A DNA stretch of 64,000 nt from positions 26,755-90,754 of the forward strand of contig CAZXIX010000005.1 in the NCBI GenBank assembly GCA_964640855.1, written 5' to 3'. Below, piece by piece: positions 33,059 through 40,682 of this stretch. The DNA is from JAJDFU01 sp964640855 (lineage in GTDB: Bacteria; Bacteroidota; Bacteroidia; Chitinophagales; Saprospiraceae). The notes under the pieces were generated by a model. The model was not told the origin of the DNA. It did no database searches and saw only the letters and a list, made by a program, of their open reading frames with translations. Made by a program: the position numbers and the translations under genes. How positions within the stretch are numbered: the stretch's first letter is position 1; each line of letters starts with the position of its first letter.

Positions 33059-33173
33059 CGGTGGATAAATCCATCGGTTCTTAGACGGATCGGTTGCTCC
33101 TGTCCTGACCGAGGCACGAGCGTCAGGGTTAGCTACCGGGTTTGAAGAAGTCGGCGGATAAATCCGCCGGTCC
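33059..33173. repeat. REP-like inverted repeat pair, left flank of the Uma2 module
   Basis: CGGTGGATAAATCCATCGG (from 33059) and CGGCGGATAAATCCGCCG (33152-33169) are two versions of the same hairpin; the second has an 8-bp perfect stem. A CCTGAC...GTCAGG hairpin lies between them (33104-33127). A related CTGAC...GTCAG hairpin occurs on the other side of the Uma2 genes at 34744-34764. Confidence 0.65.
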
Positions 33174-33245
33174 TATTCGGTGACTGGAAGTCGCCGGTCC
33201 ATGTTTCCAACAATTTGTGTAAATTGAAAAGCTAAACCAGATACC

Positions 33246-33863
33246 ATGCCTGACTTCACCGACCTCCAACCGATCACCGGACGCCTCGAATTCCCCAGCG
33301 ATATGACTGCGGAGGAATTTGAGGCCTACTGCGCTGCCTACAACCATACCGGTATTCGTATGGAGCGAAATCCCGATGGGAGCATTGTGATGGAGCCGCC
33401 TGTGAATTACGACTCATCATTCTTTGAGACTGAGGTTATCGGGATCCTTAGAGCATGGAATCTGGAGCAAAGGCAGGTTGAAGGAATGGTTACCGGATCG
33501 ACAGCAGGTTTTGTACTGAATAATGGTGCCATACGTTCTCCCGATGCCTCCTGGATTTCCGTGCAAAGGTTGAATGAGGTCGCCAAAAAAGATCTAAAAA
33601 AATTCTTGCCTAAGTGCCCGGAATTTATCGCAGAGGTTCGCTCCGGTTCTGACAGCTTGCAAAAAATGAAAGCCAAAATGCAGGAATGGATCGAGAATGG
33701 AGCTTTACTCGCCTGGCTGATCGATCCCACGCAGGAAAAAGCCTGGATTTATCGAGCGGATGGATCGGTTGAAACAGTGCCGGATTTTGAGACTCCGTTA
33801 CTTGGAGAAGAAGTGCTGCCGGGATTTGTGTTTGATCTGAAGCTGCTGCGATTCCCCTTTTAA
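33246..33863 (+). CDS. Uma2 family (DUF820) putative restriction-endonuclease-fold protein, copy 1
   Basis: A 205-residue Uma2/DUF820 protein, a PD-(D/E)XK nuclease-fold family common in cyanobacteria and in some Bacteroidota. Visible core: EFEAYCAAYNHTGIRMERN, the RSPDASW acidic strand, PEFIAEVRSGSDSLQKMKAKMQEWIENGALLAWLIDP (E-V-R-S plus the K of KMQEW), and DGSVETV near the end. A nuclease activity for the family is predicted by fold; the biological role is unknown. Tandem with a second copy 133 bases downstream, flanked by hairpin repeats. Confidence 0.88.
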   Translation: MPDFTDLQPITGRLEFPSDMTAEEFEAYCAAYNHTGIRMERNPDGSIVMEPPVNYDSSFFETEVIGILRAWNLEQRQVEGMVTGSTAGFVLNNGAIRSPDASWISVQRLNEVAKKDLKKFLPKCPEFIAEVRSGSDSLQKMKAKMQEWIENGALLAWLIDPTQEKAWIYRADGSVETVPDFETPLLGEEVLPGFVFDLKLLRFPF

Positions 33864-33996
33864 ATGAAGGAATTATTTGAGACGATCCCTGTGTAAGGGA
33901 ATACCTTCGGATCTATCCTTGATCCATCCTCGATCTGCCAGTCGCCGGTCCATGTTTCCAACAATTTGTGTAAATTGTAAAGCGAAAGCAGATACC

Positions 33997-34614
33997 ATGC
34001 CTGACTTCACCAACCTCCAACCCATTACCGGACGCATCGAATTCCCCAGCGATATGACTGCGGAGGAATTCTACGCCTACTGTGCTGCCTACAACCATAC
34101 CGGTATTCGTATGGAGCGAAATCCCGATGGGAGCATTGTGATGGAGCCGCCTGCTGGCTATGAGTCCGATTACTACGAACTGGAATTAGGTTTTGCCTTA
34201 AAAGTTTGGAATCGAAGTCAGACTGAATTAGAAGGCTATGTTTCTGGATCTAATGCAGGCTTTGTGTTACCCAATGGTTCGATTCGCTCTCCAGATGCCG
34301 CTTGGACTTCCAAGGAGAAGTTGAAAACCTTTTCAGTCGAAGACCTGAAGAAGTTCTTACCCGCATGCCCCGAATTTGTCGCAGAGGTCCGATCCCCGTC
34401 TGATAATTTGATTACAATCCAATCCAAAATGCAGGAATGGATCGAGAATGGGGCTCTACTGGCCTGGCTGATCGATCCCACTCAAGAAAAAGCCTGGATT
34501 TATCGAGCAGATGGATCGGTTGAAACAGTGCCGGATTTTGAGACTCCGTTACTTGGAGAAGAAGTGCTGCCGGGATTTGTGTTTGATCTGAAGCTGCTGC
34601 GATTCCCCTTTTAA
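33997..34614 (+). CDS. Uma2 family (DUF820) putative nuclease-fold protein, copy 2
   Basis: A 205-residue paralogue of the preceding gene. ATG 33997 is chosen over the upstream frame start because it aligns with the copy 1 start and shares the same leader. The N-terminal ~57 residues and the last ~60 residues (from KMQEWIENG) are nearly identical to copy 1. The central part differs (YESDYYELELGFALKVWN versus YDSSFFETEVIGILRAWN), though the RSPDA and PEFVAEVRS active-site elements are kept. Function unknown. Confidence 0.88.
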   Translation: MPDFTNLQPITGRIEFPSDMTAEEFYAYCAAYNHTGIRMERNPDGSIVMEPPAGYESDYYELELGFALKVWNRSQTELEGYVSGSNAGFVLPNGSIRSPDAAWTSKEKLKTFSVEDLKKFLPACPEFVAEVRSPSDNLITIQSKMQEWIENGALLAWLIDPTQEKAWIYRADGSVETVPDFETPLLGEEVLPGFVFDLKLLRFPF

Positions 34615-34823
34615 ATGAAGGAATGAATAATGAAATAATGAAGGAATTATTTGAGATGATCCCTGCGTAAGGGAATACCTTCGGATCTATCCTTGACCCA
34701 TCCTCGATCTGCAAGCTACCCGATACTTCCTTATTTCCTTGTCCTGACGAAGCAAGCCTGTCAGCCTCTTCGATTCGAATGTTCGAGGGTTCCTCTGTTC
34801 TGTGGGACTGAAGGTTGCCGGCC

Positions 34824-36344
34824 CTATTTCCCTTTCCCCTGCACCAACACCAGGATCGTGTAAAACAGGATCTTGAAATCCAGGGCCAGACTCCGGTTCT
34901 CGATGTACAGGATGTCATATTTCAAACGCTGGATCATCTGGTCAACGTTGGAAGCATAGCCGTATTTGACCTGGCCCCAGGAAGTAATGCCGGGCCGGAC
35001 CTTGAGCAGGTGTTTGTAGTGAGGCGCCCGTTCTGTGATGAGATCGATGTAGTATTTCCGTTCCGGCCGGGGGCCTACCAGGCTCATATCTCCCTTAAGT
35101 ACATTCCAGAATTGGGGCAGTTCGTCCAGCCGCCATTTGCGGAGAATGGAGCCGTAGGGGGTGCAGCGTGAGTCCCCGTCGTGCGAGAGTTGGGGGCCGT
35201 TCCGCTCCGCATCTACATACATGGAGCGAAACTTATAGATCATAAACGGTTTGCCGTAAAGACCGATCCGCTCCTGCTTGAAAAAGATTGGCCCTTTAGA
35301 CGACAGCCGCACCCGCAAGGCGATGTAGGCATACAAGGGAGAAAGGAGAAGCAGAAGCAGCAAGGCCGTCCCAAAATCGATCAGCCGCTTGAGGAGGCGC
35401 TGCCACTTGGGCATCAGGTCGCGCTGGATCTCGATCAGTACAGCCCCGAAAACGTGATTCATCTTAACGGTGCCCAGCAGGATGTCGTACATGTCGGGAA
35501 TGATCCGGACCAGCAGCCGGTCGTCGTAATCGAAAAGGATGTTGAGGATCTCGCTCAGGCGATTGTGCTCCGAAGTTTCAATGGCGATGATGGCATCCTC
35601 GATCCCGTATTCTTCAATGATAGAGGGAATTTCCTGGATCCGGCCCAGGTTCGGCAGGTAATCCAGCAGCTCCTGTTTGTGGTTGCCGTTGGTATCGATA
35701 TAACCCACGAACCGGAATCCCAGGCCCTTGGCCTGCCCCATAATGTCCTGGTACAGGTCCAACGCATTCTGGTTGCCTCCGATGAGCAGGGTGTTAAAGG
35801 AGATCCTTCCGGATTTTACCCGTCGGGAAGCCCGGGTCAGCAAGATCATCCGGCTGGTGGCTGTGAGGATGAAATGCAGGAATAACAGGGCCGCGAAGGA
35901 CTGGTAATAGGTTTTGAAATTCGTGATCTGATCGTCGAGGATCAGGGTAAAAAAAAGGATCAGCGCGCCAAAAAAGCTGAGAAAAAGAGTGCGCGCCAGG
36001 GTGGCTACGCGCGAAAGCCGGTAAATGTCCCGGTATCGGTCGAATATGCCGTAGAACAGAACCCATCCCGTGGGAATGATCAGAATCCCGTACCAGAAAT
36101 TAGGATCCTGGAGGATATCCTGCCCGAATTGATCTCCTTCAATCCATTTGCGATACAGATAAAACAGCGCCCAGGCTACAGCAGCGGAAAAAAAATCGGC
36201 CACCTTGTATTGCAAGGTATGCCACCTGCGGGTAGAAACGGTTAAGGGTGTGGTCGAATCGGTGGCTCCGGCATGGCGGGGGGAAATGGATCCCGAGGGT
36301 AAAGGCTGAGGAGGTGGATCACTTTGGTTCAGGATACGGGCCAC
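34824..36344 (-). CDS. Exopolysaccharide polyprenyl glycosyl-phosphate transferase (WcaJ/WbaP-like)
   Basis: A 506-residue membrane enzyme that moves a sugar 1-phosphate from a nucleotide sugar to undecaprenyl phosphate, the first committed step of exopolysaccharide or O-antigen repeat synthesis. The N-terminal ~150 residues contain several transmembrane helices, followed by a Rossmann-like CoA-binding_3 domain (NTLLIGGNQNALDLYQD, GFRFVGYIDTNG). The C-terminal Bac_transf domain shows another membrane segment, KFRSMYVDAERNG, RKWRLDELPQFWNVLKGDMSLVGPRPER and RPGITSWGQV. Full length. The Gfo/Idh gene upstream on the same strand may share the operon. Confidence 0.93.
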   Translation of the reverse strand: MARILNQSDPPPQPLPSGSISPRHAGATDSTTPLTVSTRRWHTLQYKVADFFSAAVAWALFYLYRKWIEGDQFGQDILQDPNFWYGILIIPTGWVLFYGIFDRYRDIYRLSRVATLARTLFLSFFGALILFFTLILDDQITNFKTYYQSFAALLFLHFILTATSRMILLTRASRRVKSGRISFNTLLIGGNQNALDLYQDIMGQAKGLGFRFVGYIDTNGNHKQELLDYLPNLGRIQEIPSIIEEYGIEDAIIAIETSEHNRLSEILNILFDYDDRLLVRIIPDMYDILLGTVKMNHVFGAVLIEIQRDLMPKWQRLLKRLIDFGTALLLLLLLSPLYAYIALRVRLSSKGPIFFKQERIGLYGKPFMIYKFRSMYVDAERNGPQLSHDGDSRCTPYGSILRKWRLDELPQFWNVLKGDMSLVGPRPERKYYIDLITERAPHYKHLLKVRPGITSWGQVKYGYASNVDQMIQRLKYDILYIENRSLALDFKILFYTILVLVQGKGK

Positions 36345-36414
36345 ACAGAAATTTTTTCGATTGTTATCCTAAATCGGAAAGCCTCTATTCGTTAAAAGGC
36401 GGGTAAAAAGAAAA

Positions 36415-37443
36415 TTACCCCATCGGATCGGTATTGGCCTCCGCCTTTTCTGCCAAGGTGCGGATACGGCTGTCAATATCATGGGCGATCCGGTGGGCCA
36501 CTTCCAGGGCTTCGAAGCCGTCTTCTACGTCGACGCGGGGCCGTTCTCCCTTCTGGATGCTTTCCGCCAGGCTTTCCAATTCCATCTTGATGGCATTGAC
36601 CGGTTCGATCTCCGGCATGCTCATGTGGATGAGCCTTTTCCCTTTCGGGGTATCCAGTTCGAGGGTGTTCCCATCTGAAGGGCGGCTTTCTTCGCCCTCG
36701 TTAGGAAGCATGCGGACCACCTGGGCTTCTTTACTCAGAAAATCCAGGCTTATATAGGCTTCGGGTTGGAAAAGCCTCACTTTCCTCATTTGCTTGAGCG
36801 AGATCCGACTGGCGGTGAGGTTGGCAACGCAGCCATTTTCAAACTCCAGCCGGGCATTGGCTATGTCGGGCGTGTCGCTGACCACCGAAACGCCGCTGGC
36901 CGAGAGGAAAGTCAGCCTGGAGTTGACCAGACTGAGTACGATATCGATATCGTGGATCATCAGATCCAGAACGACCGACACATCCGTGCCCCGGGGATTG
37001 AACTGGGCCAGTCGATGCGCTTCCACAAACATAGGGCGCAGCCCCATGTCGCCCAGGGCCAGAAGAGCCGGGTTGAAACGCTCTACGTGGCCTACTTGCA
37101 CTTTTACCCCCAGCTCCCGGCTCAGGCGGACCAATTCAGCGCCCTGCTCCAAGGTTTGCGTGAGCGGTTTTTCGATAAAGAGATGTTTTTTCTTCAAAAT
37201 GGCTTCCCGGGCCAGCCGGTAATGCGTAGGGGTGGGGGTGACGATATCCACCACGTCAACCGCTTCGATGAGAGCCTCAGCCGTGTCGAAAGCCGGAATG
37301 TTGAATTCCCGGGAAACCCGTTCGGCCGCAAGCGGGTCGACATCGTAGAAGCCAGCCAGTTCGTAGTGGTCGCCGGCCAGCTGAATGCACTTCAGATGAA
37401 TCTTTCCCAAATGGCCAACGCCAAGTACGCCGATTTTGAGCAT
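36415..37443 (-). CDS. Gfo/Idh/MocA family oxidoreductase
   Basis: A 342-residue NAD(P)-dependent dehydrogenase. The Rossmann motif GVLGVGHLGKIHLKCI opens the protein, then IVTPTPTHYRLA and EKPLTQTLEQGAEL, the signature EKP loop. LMIHDIDIVLSLV supplies the DxxxH-type catalytic region of the family. The substrate cannot be deduced; the neighbouring polysaccharide transferase suggests a nucleotide-sugar role, which is inference. Confidence 0.9.
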   Translation of the reverse strand: MLKIGVLGVGHLGKIHLKCIQLAGDHYELAGFYDVDPLAAERVSREFNIPAFDTAEALIEAVDVVDIVTPTPTHYRLAREAILKKKHLFIEKPLTQTLEQGAELVRLSRELGVKVQVGHVERFNPALLALGDMGLRPMFVEAHRLAQFNPRGTDVSVVLDLMIHDIDIVLSLVNSRLTFLSASGVSVVSDTPDIANARLEFENGCVANLTASRISLKQMRKVRLFQPEAYISLDFLSKEAQVVRMLPNEGEESRPSDGNTLELDTPKGKRLIHMSMPEIEPVNAIKMELESLAESIQKGERPRVDVEDGFEALEVAHRIAHDIDSRIRTLAEKAEANTDPMG

Positions 37444-37519
37444 GTTGCTTGGGTTTGGTGGATACCTGATGTAAAACTAAGAGAATTTGGGTTCTACCCG
37501 GCCAAATCGCCCTTTGGTT

Positions 37520-37819
37520 TCACCGATAATACATCAAAACGGCGCCAAACAAGCTAATCAAGGCCACGAGTACCGAAGCCATCCGGATGGATTTCTGTAG
37601 AAAGCCGGAAAAGTCCCGGATTTCGTCCGCCACTTCCGGATAGCGGGGAATGATCTCCCGTTCCATTTTCTCCCGACTGAAAACATGCCGGTGGTCAAAC
37701 TCCACTTTGTTCTGCACCAGGACCCGATAAGCTTTCAGGACTTTAGCCCGAAAGTAGAGGTTTAGGAAAAGCATGGCCAAAAAGATCAGGATGATCACAG
37801 TGGTTAGAAACAAATACAT
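37520..37819 (-). CDS. Small membrane protein of unknown function
   Basis: About 99 residues from ATG 37819, chosen because it places a transmembrane helix directly at the N-terminus (YLFLTTVIILIFLAMLFLNLYF). A basic/amphipathic cytoplasmic segment follows (KAYRVLVQNKVEFDHRHVFSREKMEREIIPRYPEVADEIRDF is visible in part), then a second helix (VLVALISLFGAVLMYY) ends the protein. I do not recognise a family. Separated from the Gfo/Idh gene by 76 bases, same strand. Confidence 0.65.
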   Translation of the reverse strand: MYLFLTTVIILIFLAMLFLNLYFRAKVLKAYRVLVQNKVEFDHRHVFSREKMEREIIPRYPEVADEIRDFSGFLQKSIRMASVLVALISLFGAVLMYYR

Positions 37820-37987
37820 GCCGCCTTTTGGGCAAAGGTATTGAAACTCCTCCGTTGAATTCGGATAGGGGGCTGTTTCCCTCAATGGGAAAAAAGAGAG
37901 GAGGGGATCGCCCTTTCAGCCCCGGGCTCCTTAGGCAAAGCAGGTCCTTTTTACGGATGACAACCGACGGGAAATCTCCGCGAGGGC

Positions 37988-39349
37988 TTATTCGAAAACG
38001 GCAAAGACCAATCCGTCCGTTTTGGAAGGCCAGTTGGGCAGGTTCAGCGTTCGTCCGTTGAAAAGAACTTTGGTGTATTGGGATCTGGAGCCCGGGATAA
38101 AGAGATCCACCCCCGACAGGAAGGGGGTGATGTTGTAGAGCGTATAGGGATCTCCGGAACTGTCCGAATCGCCGTCGTCAAACAGGAAAAAAGCGCTGGT
38201 GTGCTCATCACTTCTGGATAGCTCTTCGTTGGATAGCTTGAAACCGCCGGCCAAAACGGCATCCCGCTGGGCAAAAACCGTCTGGGAAGCAGAAAAAATG
38301 CCCATAACGGATTGCTTATCATCCTTCGGGATGATGGAGAAGAACAAATGAGTTGGATGATCTGTGCCTGGCGGCGTGCGGAAATAAACCAACGGATTAT
38401 CGCCGAAAAAAGGCTCCCTGTAAAAATGGATCGGACGGGCTCCAGAGCGGGACGGCTGCAGGAAAAATTCGTAGTAGGTATCGGGTTTGACGGTCACCGG
38501 TCCCCAATTTCCAAGGGAATCTGTAAAGAAGGTGAAGTCCGGGCTGCCTCTTCGGCGTTGTCCCGTGCCGGCAATCACTTCGTACACCTCTACGTAGGCA
38601 TGGGCGGAGGGTTTATTGCCTCCGATTTCCAGGGCTCTTCCCCGGATGACCGGTTCGGCAGATTTCCGGGGGGTGTTGGACAGTGGGACCAGGCCGCCGC
38701 TGAAAAATTCATACACTGCGTGGAAGGTTTCCTTGCTGGTAGCCGTTTGGTAGTGATCTTTGCCGATCAGGAAAACGTTGCGTGCGCCTGCTATATCGCC
38801 CCTCTTACGAATGAACTGGTCGTCGGGGCTCCAGAGGTTGAGAATGGGGACCTTGTTGTCCGGCGGCCCGGGAAGGGAATCGGCCTGAAAGCTGCCTAAA
38901 TGGGCATAGGCGGCTACTTTTGCGGCCCGGCTCGGCCGACCAAGAAACTCATACAGCATACCTCCCGCGGTGGCGTGGGCTACGATCTTGACCTTTTGCT
39001 CTCCCGTTTCCTCAAGTACCCGATCAATAAATGCCTCCAATCTCCATTGGTCCGGCCGGGTTTCCTGGATGGATGCATTCCAGTCAAATACGTAAAAGTT
39101 TTGCTGACAGGTGTTGTTGCTCAGCAAGCGCCGGAATTGCAGGGCCCATAAATCTCCGGCGGATAGAGCGCCGTGGACAAAGATCAGGGGACCGAGCTTA
39201 TCGCAATCGCTGCGGTATTGTTCGGAGAGGGATTCATTCAGGGTGGGCTCATCGGGTTCGACGCTGCAATGGGACAGCAACAAGGCAAGTGAGATCAAAC
39301 CAAAGATTCCACGAAAGGAGAGAGAGATCGGTCCGCATAAGCCACACAT
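37988..39349 (-). CDS. Alpha/beta-hydrolase fold lipoprotein lacking the nucleophile serine
   Basis: About 453 residues from ATG 39349. The N-terminus is a hydrophobic signal (GLISLALLLSHC) with a possible lipobox ending at C. Residues about 45-235 form the alpha/beta-hydrolase core: LIFVHGALSAGDLW oxyanion strand, a D in NLWSPDDQF and H in GKDHYQT. The nucleophile elbow, normally GHSxGG, reads A124-H-A126-T-A-G129: the Ser codon is GCC (38972-38974). The remaining ~200 residues are beta-rich (PDTYYEFFLQPS, IHFYREPFFGDN). Homologues of this kind are lipases or polyhydroxyalkanoate depolymerases. The likely consequence is loss of hydrolase activity; a binding role is possible. It appears to be the last gene of the FMO operon. 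Confidence 0.78.
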   Translation of the reverse strand: MCGLCGPISLSFRGIFGLISLALLLSHCSVEPDEPTLNESLSEQYRSDCDKLGPLIFVHGALSAGDLWALQFRRLLSNNTCQQNFYVFDWNASIQETRPDQWRLEAFIDRVLEETGEQKVKIVAHATAGGMLYEFLGRPSRAAKVAAYAHLGSFQADSLPGPPDNKVPILNLWSPDDQFIRKRGDIAGARNVFLIGKDHYQTATSKETFHAVYEFFSGGLVPLSNTPRKSAEPVIRGRALEIGGNKPSAHAYVEVYEVIAGTGQRRRGSPDFTFFTDSLGNWGPVTVKPDTYYEFFLQPSRSGARPIHFYREPFFGDNPLVYFRTPPGTDHPTHLFFSIIPKDDKQSVMGIFSASQTVFAQRDAVLAGGFKLSNEELSRSDEHTSAFFLFDDGDSDSSGDPYTLYNITPFLSGVDLFIPGSRSQYTKVLFNGRTLNLPNWPSKTDGLVFAVFE

Positions 39350-39401
39350 AATCGAATCGGATTGGGTTAACAAGTCTTCACAACTTTCCTGCACAGGATC
39401 A

Positions 39402-39698
39402 TCATCCCAGTAAAGACTGCAGTTTCATAGCCACGCCCATATCGCCTTTCACTTTGATCTTTCCGCTCATGAAGGCATTCATGGGGTTGAGATCTCCCTG
39501 GAGAATGGATGAAAAATCCTCTTCGCTTACGCTTATGGTACAATCGGCATCTTTGTCCTCTTCGGACACCTGGTTTTCTGAACCGGTGCCGTCCAGAAAG
39601 ATCTGTTTGCCCCCCAGGTCGAATTTGAGGGTATTTCCGAAAGGGGAGGTTTTGCTGGCGCGTTCCCGGATGGCGTTCAGAATGGTCTCTGCATTCAT
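39402..39698 (-). CDS. SCP2 sterol-binding domain protein
   Basis: A 98-residue protein consisting of one SCP2 domain, a lipid-binding fold: FDLGGKQIFLDGTG, DADCTISVSEEDFSSILQGDLNPMNAFMSGKIKVKGDMGVAMKLQSLL are the characteristic strand-helix pattern. In operons with SDR and FMO enzymes such proteins are thought to carry hydrophobic substrates; that is inference here. It lies 149 bases downstream of the SDR gene on the same strand. Confidence 0.88.
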   Translation of the reverse strand: MNAETILNAIRERASKTSPFGNTLKFDLGGKQIFLDGTGSENQVSEEDKDADCTISVSEEDFSSILQGDLNPMNAFMSGKIKVKGDMGVAMKLQSLLG

Positions 39699-39847
39699 TG
39701 GATCGGCGATGATTTTTAAAGTGGAACAGAAGGCCGGTCCGGCTGGAATTTCCAGACGACCTCTTCTTTGGTGAAAATAAAAATACGATAAATTCCCGGA
39801 CGCCCTTTCTCCCTTTAGAGCGTTTTTTGGCCAAACGAAGGGTTTGA

Positions 39848-40654
39848 TCAGGATTCCCCGGATCTCAATTTCCGTAGTAAAATATCCTCGTAGCGAGAGG
39901 GTAACAGCCGAACCACCCGATCGATGAACTGGGCGCCCTTGCCGACCAGGATGCGGGCTTTCTTTTTCTGAATGCCTTTCAAAATGACCCGGGCCGCTTG
40001 TTCGGAAGAAGTTTTGGACATATCGTCGAAAACCTGCGCCATCTTTTTTTGATCTTCCGCATTCATCCCTTCAATGTTCCATACAATGTTGGTCCTGATC
40101 CCCGCCGGATAGACCGTTGAGACGGCGACTGAGCTTTTCTTCATTTCGTTGCGTAGGGTTTCGGTAAAGGCCCGAACTCCGAATTTGGAAATGGAATAGG
40201 GCCCCTGCAGCGGGCTTCCCATAAGACCGAAAACGCTCGACATGTTGACCAGAGCGGCTTCGGGTTGTGTTTTCAGGAAGGGGAGAAAGGCGAAAGTTCC
40301 GTAGATCGTACCCCAGAGATTGACCTCGATGACCTTCCGGAAGTCGGATTCCTTGATGTATTCCATCTGCACGGGAGGTAAGGTCATGCCGGCATTGTTG
40401 ACGACGATGTCCACCTGCCCGAACTGATCCTGGACCTGCCCGGCGAAGGAGTCCATCTCTTTTCGTTGGCTTACATCGAAAGCTGCCGTGAATACGGTAT
40501 CGTCGAGGCTCCGGCGGGTTTCTTCCAGGGTTTCGGCCTTCCAATCGTTCAGGGCCAGACGGGCTCCCTGTTGATGAAAGGCCGTTGCCAGGGCTTTCCC
40601 GATCCCCGAACCGGCGCCGGTAATGACCACGACTTTGTCTTTAAATTCTTTCAT
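39848..40654 (-). CDS. Short-chain dehydrogenase/reductase
   Basis: About 268 residues from ATG 40654, which places VVVITGAGSGIGKALA at the N-terminus; the frame extends further upstream, but those codons overlap the FMO gene. Rossmann TGxxxGIG, NNAGM, MSSVFGLMG and catalytic YSISK are all present, so an NAD(P)-dependent alcohol/ketone oxidoreductase is expected. The 28-base gap to the upstream FMO gene indicates one transcript. Substrate unknown. Confidence 0.9.
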   Translation of the reverse strand: MKEFKDKVVVITGAGSGIGKALATAFHQQGARLALNDWKAETLEETRRSLDDTVFTAAFDVSQRKEMDSFAGQVQDQFGQVDIVVNNAGMTLPPVQMEYIKESDFRKVIEVNLWGTIYGTFAFLPFLKTQPEAALVNMSSVFGLMGSPLQGPYSISKFGVRAFTETLRNEMKKSSVAVSTVYPAGIRTNIVWNIEGMNAEDQKKMAQVFDDMSKTSSEQAARVILKGIQKKKARILVGKGAQFIDRVVRLLPSRYEDILLRKLRSGES

Positions 40655-40682
40655 GAAGGGTTTCAGGTCTTTGGGAGTAAAA

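Larger units (their letters stand above)
32914..33245. other. Intergenic region with terminator and REP-like hairpins
   Basis: This 332-base gap holds the metK terminator, two copies of a GGATAAATCC-centred inverted repeat (33059-33078 and 33152-33169), a CCTGAC/GTCAGG hairpin (33104-33127) and the left end of the Uma2 tandem duplication from 33190. No gene was seen. Confidence 0.6.
33190..34713 (+). repeat. Tandem duplication of a Uma2 gene unit
   Basis: Two units (33190-33940 and 33941-34713) are offset by 751 bases at the start codon. Each contains the same leader (GTCGCCGGTCCATGTTTCC), a Uma2 gene and the same 3' sequence. The second unit has about 22 additional bases after its stop. The outer parts of the genes are almost identical and the central ~270 bases are diverged. 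Confidence 0.9.
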
